Positions 23,981-36,083 are shown, numbered from the stretch's first letter. The stretch is 64,000 bases of DNA from Metaphire vulgaris (GCA_018105865.1 CM030852.1:6605534-6669533), one strand, 5' to 3'. Translations and numbers: made by a program. The notes: generated by a model from the letters alone, not told the origin.

Positions 23981-24975
23981 AAAAGAAGAAATTAGGTCAG
24001 ACAAAGGTCGAATCATAAGCCAAATCTGTAGAGCACATTTAAATCTACTACTGTTCTGGCTCTGGTTGACTGATGCCAAAACAAAAAGGTTTCTGCCACG
24101 ACCGAGGCTTGAACCGTAGACTGTAGACTACCATGGGTCCTATCATCAGGTATGGCATGAAGTACAACAAAGCTGATGTTTTGCATTGCATTAGGCGTTG
24201 TGACAAAATACTGTATTCTTAACAAAAGTTAAGCCTTTATGTAACATCATCTAGTGTTGTAATGAGTTTCTGTGGAAGCTAAAAATGTTACGTAGAAAAG
24301 ACACAGGACAGAACAAACAAACACTGCGTCATTTTGGGGCTTTATTTGCCTTGTGCTATTATTAATGCATCGTGTCTTAAGCTGTGTTTGTCAGTGAAAT
24401 ACTGTACTTCCAGTAGCACTAAATATAATTTCGGTTTTTTATGTGTTATTAGTTTTTACTAATATATTCATGTTATTTTGATTAAATATACTGCATGTAA
24501 TGTATCTGCATGTAATAAGTTTTAAATTATATACATTTTGTGAGCTTGAAACACAGGTATTTTAGGAGATATATGATAATGTTATGAATGAATTTCTTTA
24601 TTAAAATAATTTCAAATAATCTCCTATTTATTCAGCATTTCTTGTATGAAATCTGCTATTTGTTACATTCTCCATTGCCTCTTGTTTTGAGTGTAATAGT
24701 GGAATGGGACAACAACTTTCTGAACAGCTCTCCTTCAAATAGGAGCAGTTATTTAAAGTTTTCAAAATCTTTGACCGGACACATTTGCACAATTGACATC
24801 CGACTGGACTGTGAGCCTTTTTAATATCTCAAAATTTTGTTTAACATCTATCATATTAAGATCGTTATCTGTATGTCTCTCTGTTACCTTCAAGCGTTCT
24901 GATTGGTTGACTATTGGTAGACGGTTTAGACCGTTTAGTCCTTACGTCGCGATGCGTTGGTGGACGATGTTCGAA

Positions 24976-25083
24976 GACGACGTTGCTATTGGTAACAATT
25001 GTTCGTAGAACCGGTTTAGTCGAGTCATTGCAGCGTCAGAGGGCTGGGCGTGCGACGACGTTGCTATTGGTAACAATTGTTCG
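24976..25083. repeat. 30-bp direct repeat containing CTATTGGTAAC
   Basis: GACGACGTTGCTATTGG... occurs identically at 24976-25005 and 25054-25083. Each holds an inverted CCAAT box; two more (GATTGG, CTATTGG) lie at 24901-24920. Confidence 0.8.
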
Positions 25084-26102
25084 CAGCCTGAGGTAGTTGC
25101 AACGTACATTTTAACGTACACAAAAATACATGTACAGCGTCACAAATGGCCACAGTTGCGTGATTTTAACGTACATAGGCCTAATTATTACGTGGCGCAG
25201 AGCTTGGCTAGGTGGCGATCATTGAAATGTTGTTCAGCATGAATTCAATGATTGGGTATTAGGTATAGGTATTGGATTAGTATTATCCTGCACTGCGAGC
25301 GAAGCAAGCATCTTTCTAGTACTAAGATTAAAAAGGTTCGTATTTGAAAGGTATCTCATTTGCTTTAGTGATCTCAGTAGTAAATATCTTCATTGACCTA
25401 GGATAGAATATTGTGGACAAAATGCAATTATGGCCTAAGCTGTTGCAGCATGGAAGATGGGAACTATTTTTACATTTAGTTTTTGGACGTATTAATGCCA
25501 AATAGAGTGAACTGTCTTTCATACGTAATCTACTATTCTCTTAACTGAACCAGAATTCAAACCAAAAGCTTTTCTCATTTAAATACTGTAAGTTACACAC
25601 GATGTAGGCATTAAATGCCTGAATATAACCACATGTTCAATTTAAAAATTCCATCACACTTGCAGGAAACTCCAATCCAAACCTCTGAAGCAAATATTGA
25701 AACATGTAACTTATAAAATCAAGCATCTAATGAATACAAATTCCTTTACTCTGAAATCTATTGAAGTCACTTGTTTAAAATGTCATGTTCTTACGTCTTA
25801 CCATTGCTAAAATCTGAACAGAATTGACATCAAGATTCATTGATCGAAGCAGAAATGCAATCTCACTAAAACAACTATTTTGGAACACAGTTCAGAATTC
25901 AGGGTTTCAATTCGTACAAACAGATGAATGTCTAAGGAACGACAATGAAATCTCAGGCGCCGGCAAGAATTCAGAAATGTCTTGTATACCGAACACTTTA
26001 CAAAAATAATATCGATCAAGACATGATTTACACATAGGAATCTATGTTGGCAGGAATGCATTGAACAGAGAGAATCTGCATGCCTTGGCAAGACAAAGAG
26101 AC

Positions 26103-26103
<1 letters not shown>

Positions 26104-26147
<44 letters not shown>
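26104..26147. repeat. (TTA)n microsatellite
   Basis: Uninterrupted TTA units next to a SINE tail. Confidence 0.9.
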
Positions 26148-26303
26148 TTGGTTGTTAATGCACATTAAGTCATTCACAAAGTGAAGAATCATAAGTGCAG
26201 AACAACTTGTCCAAGGTCGCTATGCAGCGGCTACGGTCAGATTCGAACCCACTACCCTCTGGTTGCATGCCAAGAATCCTACCACTACTCCACTGCACCC
26301 TGC
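26148..26303 (-). mobile_element. tRNA-derived SINE, second family
   Basis: Minus strand: GTGGAGTAGTGGTAGGATTC (A-box region) and GGGTTCGAATCTGACC (B box). The body continues to CACATTAAGTCATTCACAAAG. Second copy at 50262-50431. Confidence 0.7.
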
Positions 26304-26928
26304 AAACAGAAGGTTACAGAGGTTATTGCAATGATGAAACATATAGAGTGTCCCGTTAATTCATAACAGCAGCAAGAAATGTCTATTTCGTAGCAGCCAA
26401 ACTGGGATGCTATGTGTTTGAAGATTTGTTTCATGCCTAGCTTTCATCTTCTGATTCTGAAAAACAGTACAAACAAAAATTCAAAGCAAACATTAATTAA
26501 ACAAAATGAAAAGACAATTTGCAGAAAATGTTTGCCAGTCATCACAAATCAAATGTATGTAATACCTACACACATGCTTTGGATGAAGAAGATTTCACCT
26601 TATGAAGGCCGAACAAACCAATTATAATAAAAAATTAGTCAAGTTTACTGAGATTACTGAAACTTTGCTACACTACGATTGTTGAATTTTTAAAAGAAGC
26701 AATGGAGGTCAGAAAGCCAAAAGCCAAACATTTAACGCACTAGAGGGAGTTATTCCCAGCCAGTGGGAGGAAGGATAGCAGGATGGTAAGCTCCCAATCC
26801 AGGCAAATTGAACACTAATACTACACCCAAAATGCATGAATCCACAAAAACAACAAAGTGGTTAAGGCAGGCAAGAAGAAATTCAATTAGCCATTGCATT
26901 GTTCAAAACATTAAACCAAAAAGTAGAA

Positions 26929-27062
26929 CTAGTGACCACCTTCCTCTGCATTCTGCAGCCACTGAACAAAGCTCTTCATCTGATCGAGAAAGACTCTTTT
27001 ACCCTTTGCCAGATGAGCCTCCTGATACCATTTCAGAACTGAATCTTCACTAAGAACATCCG
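26929..27062 (-). CDS. BZW1: BZW last exon
   Basis: Phase 1 in; stop TAG at 26931-26929. Encodes [20 protein letters not shown] and [20 protein letters not shown], then GGH and stop. The Glu/Ser-rich tail of vertebrate BZW is absent. Confidence 0.95.
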
Positions 27063-30000
27063 CTGTAACATACACAATTACACATTTGGACTAAGGGTTC
27101 ATCCATATAGTACGTAGGACTAAGGGTTCATCCATATAGTATGTACGCAAAAAAAGTCATATTTTCACCCCTCCTCCCCTGTTGCACATAGCGTACATAG
27201 GAAAATCTCCAAAATCCGACCCCCTCCCCATCAGTACGTACGTATTATATGGATGGACCCCTAAGTTAACAACGACTTCATTGAGGTCACCAGTGAACAG
27301 GAGAACTAGCAAACTATAAATAAAATAATGATTTTCTTTCAAACAGCATCAAAACTCTAATATTAACACAAAATTCCAAAAATATTTCAGTAATGTTCAA
27401 AATAATGAATTGTATAATGCTAAGTTCTTTGAGATAGGAACTGATGCAAGAGCAATGCATATAAGTTGTTGTTTGAATTGCACAATTTAAGTTATTAACT
27501 TAACTGTCTTTTCAACCACCATTGATCATTTCTTTCTTAAACCTTGACTCCCAAACTGGATAACCATAATTTAAGTGACCTTCAACGTCTGACTAATGCC
27601 ACAATCAATCAACAACTCCTTCAACTACATTGCATGAGAAGATCAACACTTTATTCCTGCGCTCTGTTTTGGTTGAATGTTTAGTCTCTTGTCATCAAAC
27701 ATCCTAGATTTGTTCGATAATTCTGCTCTGTTTCATCTGCAAAAAATCTACTTCTATTACCTACTGTCCATCAACATGTTTTGCCTATCCATCCCTTCAG
27801 TTTTTCAATCATTTATCTTTGAAATTATAATTATGTACAACATCTCTATGGATCACTACGACAAATTTCTTCTTCAGGAAGGAAAACACATCACAAGATT
27901 TAACCTCCTACACAACAGGTTCACAAGATGAATATCAGTCACCAGCTTCAGAGAACTTCAAATTTTACATTGGTACACTCATCATGCCTTTTTCATTTCT
28001 TTTTTCCGTCACTTTCTAAGCCTCTGGTAAACAAATTAATTTCTCATTGCCTTTAAATTGTCAGTTTAAAAGTGATTCTCTAAAGAACTGCCAAGATTTG
28101 GATAATGTTTCTTGTTTCCATTGCCATATCAATGTATAATATTTTATCATCATTCTGAGATCTGTCTGTCCTCTAAGGGTTTCAATATAAGTTTTATTGT
28201 TGTTTCAATGTCACTGTCTCTCACTCACTATAATCACTAATTGTAGCCAGAAGCAGAGAAACTGTTCACACAGCAACATCCTGGCATGAGAATCACACAA
28301 AAATACACCTTAAGCATCAGTTGCCAACCAGATCTTGCTACAACTAACTGGCTAAATGATGGAATTAACTTAAAGTCATTTGCCACAGCAGATTTAGTTA
28401 CAAAAGCTCAAATGAAAAACAAAAGATCTACTAACAAAACGATCAATGAGCAAATAAGAGATATTTTATTTGCTGTAAAGTGCTCTTGATTTTGACCTTT
28501 TGTCATGCATACTGTGCTATATAAGTTGTCAGTTATGAATGAATGAATGAATGAATGAATAAGAGATAATGAATCTTACTTTTGTACAATAAGATGACAA
28601 TTTTTTGGAACACTTTAAGAAAGTTCATGTTATCATAGCAATATTCCTGAATTTTCGTGAGAAGAGTCAACTCCGATTTTCCATTTTCCGTCAGTGCTGC
28701 TAGCAGTGCAGTATACTGTCTGAGATGCTTCAGTGCCTGGTCTGCAACCAGTTCTTCCTTTTTGCTCCATTCAACAGCATTCATCAGCGTATTCCACACC
28801 TAATCAAAAAAATATGCTCAAATAGTTTCCACCTTCAATACACTGATTTTTACAATCATTTAAAGCCATTAGTAAATGCTTAAAAATTAATTATTTTATT
28901 TGCAGTTGGCAAATAAAAATGAAAAAGCAACATATTCGAAGGAGTTTGCTTTCATCTACTGTAGACAAAAGTAGTTACCATTTCAAAACAATTACAAAAT
29001 CAGTTACATCCCAGTAAAAACGCTTTTGAATTTTTTGAAACTTTGACCTGCTAAATTATAAAATATTTTTCAGTAACTTAAATAAAAACATAATTAATTA
29101 TTTTAATAAAACAGGTAAAATAATTATATACTTCTATGATATACCACTAAAACCAGGTGTATCAAAAGTCTTAATAGATTACCAAAGCAACATTAAATAT
29201 GCCCTATAACAAATGATCATCCCATTCCCAACCACAGCTGATAGAGCAGGAACAAAGACCATTTTACTGTTCATAAGAAATTTTATCTTTGGAGTGGAGT
29301 AAAGTAGTAAAGGCAGCTACCCAATCGACAGCAGTCAGGTAGGCATCGTGACATATTGCACAGAGTGTTGTAACCAAGGTAGCAAAAGCAAAACCTACAT
29401 GCTCAAAGTTATCCAGTGACCAACTATTAAACCTTATCAATTCTACAGCAAAGATCATGTTACAGGCTGTGCAGTCTTTTTTTAAATTAACTGCATATAA
29501 ATGCCACTGTCGAAAAAATTCACTAATCACAATAAAAATGCATTGAACAATCATTTTGCATATTCAATGAAATTAAGCAATGACACACAAAGATCATGCA
29601 GTGTACCAATGAAAAGCAACTGTTCTTCTGTTCTTTGTGCATTTGCAAATGAATTGTTGATTCAGAGTGGGCATTTAGAATTTACACATTTCACTTTGTA
29701 ATAATAGGAATACAAGTTCCAAAGTATTGAAAATTTACCAATAGGATGAGATTAATTGAAAAAAAACTGAAAAATTTTTAAAAACCAAGTCACCAAAGTG
29801 TATGTCAGAATATCAGATAAGTGCATAAGCCAATTAAATGCACACAAATAGATCGGTACAAATCTATATTGTGCATTTCTTGTCATCTTTCTTCAAAATG
29901 CATATCAGTATTCAAAGTGTGTGATCAAACATACACACATCAAATAAAGCAGAAACTTAATTCCTTTTAATAGCATTTTTTTAAAGTAGCATTTTCATAT

Positions 30001-30639
30001 ACCACAACTAACCATTACAACCATTTCGTGCTCCTGTGTGTTCGTTATGGTCATGTGATCCTTAACCAGCGAGATCATCTGCAAAACAAAACACATTTAT
30101 TTAGCTGCAGTCATAAATAAATACACATAAATACAAATAAATCATACAATTTTGTCAGAATTCACTATGAAATCACAAATATTTTGCTCCATTGCATTTT
30201 TATCTCATTTTTACCAAATCATGGCAATAGCTGCTACACTTTAAAATAAAATAATGTAAGCACACTAGGAGAGCAATCACTTAAATGAGACACAACCTCT
30301 TTGACTGGTTCCTCATCATGAATCATATCCTCTAACTTTGTCTGAATTCCCTTTTTCCTCTCTGCGTTCGCCTTAACTCTCTGTAAGAAACCAAAATAAT
30401 AACATCTCAAGAATTCACTAAAACATAAAATATTTCTCTCCTAAGAAATGGCATAAAGAAACAGCATATCCACGAAATTGCCATTAAATTGAATAAGGCA
30501 TTTTAATTAAAATGCCGTCTAAAGTCTGTAAAAAAAACTTCCCCATTTAATATCTCGATAAACTAGGTTATTGAATGCAGATGGTTACATCAGTGGTTTT
30601 CACACAGGCTTACTTAGCCTCCTAAACCACTTAAAATCA

Positions 30640-30703
<64 letters not shown>

Positions 30704-33700
30704 CAGTAGTGAAGACGGTCAATGTAAACCATGCAACCAGCAAATTCTCTTACTTGCCTGATAGTCAACAATCTGCTCTAGACCTGCTGCCAAAAATAGG
30801 TTTTCAAAATTCTCCTGAGTTCGCTTGTTTATGGGCAATAATTCCTAAGTCCAAAAGAAATACACGTCATGCTAGCCAAATCAAGAATTGAGTCTACCGG
30901 TATATGCAATTCCAGGTCCAATGAAATGAGGTCAGATCAGCAAGAAAATTTCAAAGAATGCCTCAACACATCAGACCAATTTACAGTTTTTCTTATTATG
31001 AAAAGTTATTGCAAATTCTAAGGCTGCGAGCTTGATGCTATGCGATCGCAAAAGCGATGGAATATTTTAACAAATTTTTTAACACACTGCATTTTCAGCT
31101 GCTTCCTCTGCACATAAGATTTCTGCACAAATATTTGGCAATTTTATCTTAATTTTTGGCTATTTTCGCCACATTAATAACACTTTATTGCTGTTTTGCT
31201 AAAATAGGCATTGGGGCATAGATTTACAGGGGATTAGCGCCTGTCTGGATGACCGTTTTGTTTGTCAGCCCTTTCTCGCAGAAAAACACTGCAAATTCCG
31301 CAAATATGTGACATATAAATGGAAAATTGCCGCATTTCCCCGCATATTTTGGACCTCTGAGTTCCACGTATTTCGCAAAAAATTGTCACTTCAAACTCAC
31401 AGCCCGAAAATTCTGAAATTTCCTCTACAAGGACACTCTAAATAGCCAAATTTGATTCAAAACACATTTAACCAGAATGGAAAACTGCTTCTGAATTTTC
31501 TGATTTGGCACCATTTTGAATCTTGATAACAGTCACAGAATGTCAATAGAATATTACAAAATCAAACAACGCACGAGTAATTTGCCCTCGATGCCGGCTT
31601 TCTTCAGAGCCGTTGAAACATTCTGAATGTCCTTCTCCTGCAGCCATGCTTTAAACATGCACGCGGCAAATTCACTGGAAAATCCCTCCTTCACAAGATG
31701 GTCTTCAAACAACGGCACAAGGCAGCTGGGACTGCCAAGGCCGTTGGCAAGACAGATGCCAACAACCTTCGCCAGCTTCATCCTCTCGTCCTCGGAGAAT
31801 CCCTTGAGAAACATGATCAGCTAAGACAAGCAACAACAGTTGTCAATTTGTATCAAACAATTCGATCCACATCAAATCATTGGTTTTTGTCAGCTATATC
31901 AAGGATGCTGTATTTACAAATTCTACAGCAATTCATTTTGGTTCCAAAGAGAAGAACAAATATCTTCACCAGCACTCCCTCCAGCAATCTAAATACAGTT
32001 TGACTGTTTGGAAGAATATGTCACAAAAAAATTACATAAATTAGTTTCCAAAGGTATCCATTGACAATGGTAAACAGCAGCTGCTGAAAAACATCGATGT
32101 ACTTAAGACAAATGCAACAAACTATCTCAAAATCAAAGCGCCAAAATCTCTTCATTCATTGGTAGACGTTCTATCAATATGATAGATCAGTGGTTCTTAG
32201 CCAGGGGGGATACTAGTACCCCTTGGGGTTATTGAAGGACATTGTAGGGAAACTCAATAATCCGGAAATAAAGTCTGTTTAAAGACTTTTACTACAATTT
32301 ACCCCGTCTACTATACAAAAGCTGTAGAAATTTTTGCAATAAATTAGAAATTCTAAGGAAAAATATCACTTTCTGGCATGTGAAAAATCTGTGACAGAAG
32401 TACATTGCAGTTTATAATTATTTTCAGTTTATAATTATTTATACTTATTTTCAGTTTATAATTATTTTAAATATATTGCAGAGCACAAACTTTTGTCTTA
32501 GGGATAAGGTAGACTGGTAGGAGGTACTTCGTTCTCTTATGCTTGTTTCAGGGGTAAGAAATCATAAAAAGATTAAGAACCAGTGTGTTAGACAATAGTA
32601 TTAATCTCTGTATTCACCTTCATCAGCTCATCCTCAAAGCTCTTTTCCAGGTACTTGTAACGACGAATCAACTTGAACAGGATCTGACAATTTCAGAATT
32701 CAATATTAAGCCACAAATGTAATATATTACCGTACTTAAAACCTAATAATTACAAGTTGATAATAAAAAAGTTAAAATTATATTCAATTATCATCCTCAG
32801 CTGACTTCACTGTAAGGCAAGTGCAAACAACACATGGGCTAACCCTAAAAAAGTACATAAGTAAAATTTCTACAAATTCCAAGACACAATTCAGAGAAAA
32901 ATATCAGTAATGTTATTATAAACTAAAAACTGAAGATTTGGATATATATCATATATGCATATATGCATTACCCAAAATGCCTCCAGCAAAGAGAATGTCA
33001 AACAGAGACTCGGCATATCTATATATGATCTTGGATTTTAAAAGTATGAAATTATGTTTACCAAATGAATATATTGGTTAGAACAGCCCACCTCATACTG
33101 AGCCTTGAGAGATGTTGTTTCATCTTTTGTCCCAAATATTGACATGGCATAGAGTGAAATCTTGTCAATGCTGGCATCTTGGACAACAGAGCCACCCGGA
33201 GCTAAAAATCATATTTCAACATACCAAGTAAAACTCATATAATATGAGTTGACATCGTACATAGTGTAGGATTGACTGTTTTAAATTGAAAACAAAGTCT
33301 GTTAGTTTATCAAAAAATGCTAACATTAATTGTGAAAATAATTAACATGTAATATTAAACAGTTAAACAAAATTTTGCATTTTTATCATCTAGCTTCTAC
33401 TTGAGTTCAAAGCAGTCAATTAGAAACCTGGTATTTTTAAAAATAACAACAATTGAGAAACTGTTGTTACCCAAAATGCCTCCAGCAAAGAGAATGTCAA
33501 ACAGAGACTCGGCATATCTTCTGTAATCAAGTTTTGAACCGGCAGAATCAAGAAACTTTGACACCTAAAATCAAACCAAGAAACTCTGGAATTACATTGC
33601 CTGGCAATCCTTAAAATTTTAATTTTTTTTCATCATCATCATCATATACTTGACATTTAACAAGATACAATTACTAACATAATATATATATGCCATAAGA

Positions 33701-36083
33701 TACAGAGGGAATAATTATAAAGAGTTAATAGCTAACTTGTTTACTAATACTTAACTAATAAAACATATAATATGAGTTGACATCATGCATAGTGAAGGAT
33801 TGACTATTTGAAATTGAAAACAAAATGTTTACTAGTTGTATGAAAAAAATATTTTCAAGTTGAAAGTCCATTAGTTTGGTAATCAGTAAGATGAGAAAAG
33901 AGTTGCCCAAAGGGATATAAAATCCCGTCAGGTAGGAAAAAACGTTGTAAAAATACAACTGTATAGACATATCTGAAAATCACTATCACCTAACAACAAA
34001 AAATAATAAATAAAAAATACATTTAAAAAATGAAAACAATGTATATAAGCCGTTCTCATTTATACCTTTTCTATATCGTTATTAGCTTCATTAAGTCCTT
34101 GTAAGATAGCATCACGGAAACCGGAAGGATCATGCTTCTCTTTTTCTTTCAAGAAAAGCAAGAAAATTATAAATGTCATTCAACACATGAATACAGATAT
34201 AACTGAAATATTATAAAAATAGGTCACAGAATGATCATGAGCATAACTGTACAAAATGGGCCACTCATGAAAACATTGAGGTGGAGTGTAAAAGTTTAGG
34301 CAAAGCAAGAGGTAAAGTTAGTCCCATACTCAACAAGCATAAGGTCTTGCACTGATCTCCATGTACTAGGCAAGCAGTGGCATAGGTGGCATATGCCATA
34401 AATCTAGAGTAGTTTGTCATTGTTTTCTCTAGACCCACATTTTACCTTCGCAGCTTAATGCTTCTACCAATTTATCCACGCCTAAGCAATGAACCACTTG
34501 GTTGGCCGCTGACAAACTCTTTACCGGGAGAGTCACACCTAGATCCAAGTACAAGCCATGCTCAACATTGCTTAACTTCATTTGTTCAAAGGGGAACTGG
34601 TTACGCAACATGAAGGGGGCCGACACAACCCTCATTTTAAGTGCAAAACAGCAGCTTCAAAACTTCATGTTTGATCAACATATGCCACACATATAAATAT
34701 GAATCCTGGTTAATGTCCTCTGCCCTTTGGAATTTGATTATACCCCAAGACTTGCAGTAACTGCAAGTCTTGGGGTATAATCCAATTGACCAATAAGCAT
34801 GAGGTGCTTTAAGTAATAATAATAATCAGGCTGCTTTGTTCAAAATAACATGTGCTGTTGAATTCTTGCAGTCATCTGAACAATGCTAAGAAGCATCCAT
34901 TTAACAACAGAAAGATTAATTAGTATTAGTATTAATTAGTATCTGATCACTGTGCTGCCAACTGCCAACTAGCAAATACACACTGTATTGATATTAATAA
35001 TGACCACAACTGGGCATTGTCACCGGTCTGAAACATCTCACTGTATCATAATGAACTTAAGACTAATCCAAATAAGCAGCCTACATTTTCACAAATATGG
35101 CATCTAGACATAAATGTAAAGTGTGAACCAAAGGACAAATTCTATCAAACAGAAAAGTAAAATTCCCAGGAACAGAGGTGTAGGGACGGAAGGGTATATC
35201 GGTATATATACCCCCAAAATCCGACTACCTCAAAAAAATTGTATTGGTTAGTAGCCGTTTTGTTCACATGTGGAACATTAACATGTTTTGATTTTGAAAT
35301 AGCAATGACTACTGGTAGTTAAGATTTATACCCCCCTCCCAAATCAAATTCCTGGCTACACTGCTGATTTCAGCCACATGTGAAAAGCTGTTTGTTCCAT
35401 TTCTTGACATTCAAGATGGGTGTCACTTGACAATTAAGCCTAATGGGATCAGTCATGGCCGACCACGGAGACATTAGCAGCAAATTTGACCGATTGATCA
35501 TGTAAACAAGTTCAGTACCAGTAATTAAAATGTTTAGTGCATATCTACTTGCCAAGAGGGGTCTAGATTTAAGGATGGAGTAAACAAAACCCACTGTCTT
35601 TGTCTACAGATTCAGAGATCAGGCCAAGGAAATGAAATAATAATGTATAATGTATTAAATAAATAAATAAATGTGAAATGTGCAAAAATTGCCAAAAATT
35701 TGCCAAAAAATGTCAAAAATCAGGTAGAACCTCTGTTGGGAGTCAGTATATATATACATATATATATAATATATTATAGATAATATAATATAATATAATA
35801 TAATATAATATAATATAATATTTGTATTATGTATAATATAATATTTGTATTATGTATATAATATATAAAATATATAAAACATAACAATATATACCCCAAA
35901 AAAATTTTTAACCCCCAAATCAAATACCTGGCTACGCCTCTGCCCAGGAATATATCTGAAATCACGTTTTCAAATTGCATGCAAATTTTATGAAAGGTGC
36001 ACAACAACCAATCACATCTCACCCCTCTTGCGGTGTTTGGTGCGGTGACCTGTCAGTGAAGGCTTCTCTATCTTTTGACTCAT
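26929..36083 (-). CDS. BZW1: BZW / eIF5-mimic protein (5MP), 11 coding exons
   Basis: Cytosolic regulator of translation initiation. The family has HEAT-like repeats and a C-terminal W2 domain, competes with eIF5 for eIF2 and affects start-codon choice. Coding exons in transcript order: 36083-36023, 34145-34066, 33564-33471, 33201-33092, 32683-32618, 31820-31575, 30844-30758, 30380-30297, 30078-30013, 28799-28580, 27062-26929. All phases join; total 1248 bases, 415 residues, against 419 in human BZW1. Diagnostic blocks: [117 protein letters not shown]. The start is the ATG of MSQKIEKPS, placed by alignment. A TTTAG just before it could end a 5' UTR intron. Oddities: one GC-AG intron and a C terminus lacking the acidic tail. 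BZW1 versus BZW2 cannot be settled. Confidence 0.95.
27120..27264. mobile_element. MITE with CTAAGGGTTCATCCATATAG ends
   Basis: Left CTAAGGGTTCATCCATATAG, right inverted CTTAGGGGTCCATCCATATA, about 28 bp. The left end is duplicated at 27091-27116. It lies in the last BZW intron, about 57 bases from the final exon. Confidence 0.75.
28475..28562 (+). mobile_element. LINE 3' tail ending in (GAAT)n
   Basis: AAAGTGCTCTTGATTTTGACC...CTATATAAGTTGTC matches the tail of the LINE at 10370-10915; GAAT units follow at 28536-28562. Confidence 0.6.
28580..28799 (-). CDS. BZW1: BZW exon 10 (W2 domain)
   Basis: Phase 0 to 1, donor A/GTAAGA. Encodes [39 protein letters not shown] and [10 protein letters not shown], the best conserved part of the protein. 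Confidence 0.96.
28800..30012 (-). other. BZW intron
   Basis: AT-rich sequence; no element, repeat or exon that I can support. Confidence 0.5.
30013..30078 (-). CDS. BZW1: BZW exon 9
   Basis: 22 codons, phase 0, between TTTGCAG and ATG/GTTAGT. Encodes [20 protein letters not shown] and VM, start of the W2 region. Confidence 0.88.
30297..30380 (-). CDS. BZW1: BZW exon 8
   Basis: 28 codons, phase 0. Encodes [20 protein letters not shown] and HDEEPVKE. Donor GAG/GTTGTG. Confidence 0.9.
30640..30702. repeat. (ATT)n microsatellite
   Basis: About 20 ATT units in a BZW intron. Confidence 0.92.
30758..30844 (-). CDS. BZW1: BZW exon 7, GC donor
   Basis: 29 codons, phase 0. Encodes [20 protein letters not shown] and ends IVDYQ. 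Donor CAG/GCAAGT. The GT two bases on would break the frame: with the next exon it reads a stop after two codons. Confidence 0.9.
30845..31574 (-). other. BZW intron
   Basis: No repeat recognised; somewhat less AT-rich around 31190-31400. Confidence 0.4.
31575..31820 (-). CDS. BZW1: BZW exon 6
   Basis: 82 codons, phase 0 both sides, donor CTC/GTGCGT. Encodes [30 protein letters not shown] and [20 protein letters not shown]. Confidence 0.96.
32188..32585. mobile_element. hAT-like MITE in BZW intron
   Basis: Ends CAGTGGTTCTTAGCC and, inverted, CACTGGTTCTTAATC. Flanks TGATAGAT / TGTTAGAC match at six of eight. Contains three tandem TTTTCAGTTTATAATTATT units (about 32405-32470). Confidence 0.7.
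32618..32683 (-). CDS. BZW1: BZW exon 5
   Basis: 22 codons, phase 0 both sides. Encodes [20 protein letters not shown] and MK. A small DNA transposon ends 32 bases from its donor. Confidence 0.95.
32968..33020 (-). repeat. exact 53-bp copy of BZW exon 3 end and donor
   Basis: Identical to 33467-33519, including the GTAA splice donor. Not used as an exon: it has no acceptor side and would repeat codons already present. Confidence 0.95.
33092..33201 (-). CDS. BZW1: BZW exon 4
   Basis: Phase 1 to 0. Encodes [20 protein letters not shown] and ends LKAQYE. Corresponds to the APGGT...CVF block of vertebrate BZW. Confidence 0.92.
33238..33310. repeat. diverged intron duplication with 33766-33835
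   Basis: ATAATATGAGTTGACATC and AGGATTGACT..AATTGAAAACAAA occur in both places, about 528 bp apart, flanking the exon-fragment duplication. Confidence 0.8.
33471..33564 (-). CDS. BZW1: BZW exon 3
   Basis: Phase 0 to 1. Encodes [20 protein letters not shown] and [11 protein letters not shown]. The last 49 bases of the exon and its donor are repeated exactly at 32968-33020. Confidence 0.95.
34066..34145 (-). CDS. BZW1: BZW exon 2
   Basis: Phase 1 to 0, acceptor CTTGAAAG, donor AAG/GTATAA. Encodes [20 protein letters not shown]. Confidence 0.9.
34736..34782. repeat. perfect 47-bp palindrome
   Basis: 23-base arms (34736-34758 and 34760-34782) around a single A; outside it AATT follows on both sides with one mismatch. 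In BZW intron 1. Confidence 0.97.
35160..35370. mobile_element. MITE fragment, CAGAGGTGTAGGG group
   Basis: CAGAGGTGTAGGGACGG at the left and, inverted, CAGCAGTGTAGCCAGG at the right. A related right end is at 35880-35945 (TGGCTACGCCTCTG). Confidence 0.5.
35753..35880. repeat. TA/ATAAT low-complexity tract
   Basis: TATAATATAA repeats and a duplicated TTTGTATTATGTAT. Confidence 0.85.
36023..36083 (-). CDS. BZW1: BZW exon 1 (start codon)
   Basis: ATG at 36083-36081; encodes [20 protein letters not shown] and ends phase 1 at G/GTGAGA. Aligns with the N terminus of vertebrate BZW1 (KPTLSGQRFKTRKR). Confidence 0.88.

Larger units (their letters stand above)
22631..26928. other. spacer between convergent laminin and BZW genes
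   Basis: Holds the laminin 3' UTR, an AGT/AAT microsatellite (23424-23478), a LINE end (23660-23980), CCAAT-rich direct repeats (24900-25090), a TTA microsatellite (26104-26147) and a SINE (26148-26303). 24230-24880 and 25150-26100 show nothing I recognise. No further gene supported. Confidence 0.6.

Noticed and set aside
32968..33020. Alternative BZW exon
   Set aside because: Has the donor side only; no acceptor or upstream codons, and would repeat residues of exon 3.
34736..34782. Transcription terminator
   Set aside because: Hairpin without T run, inside an intron of an animal gene; bacterial terminator logic does not apply.
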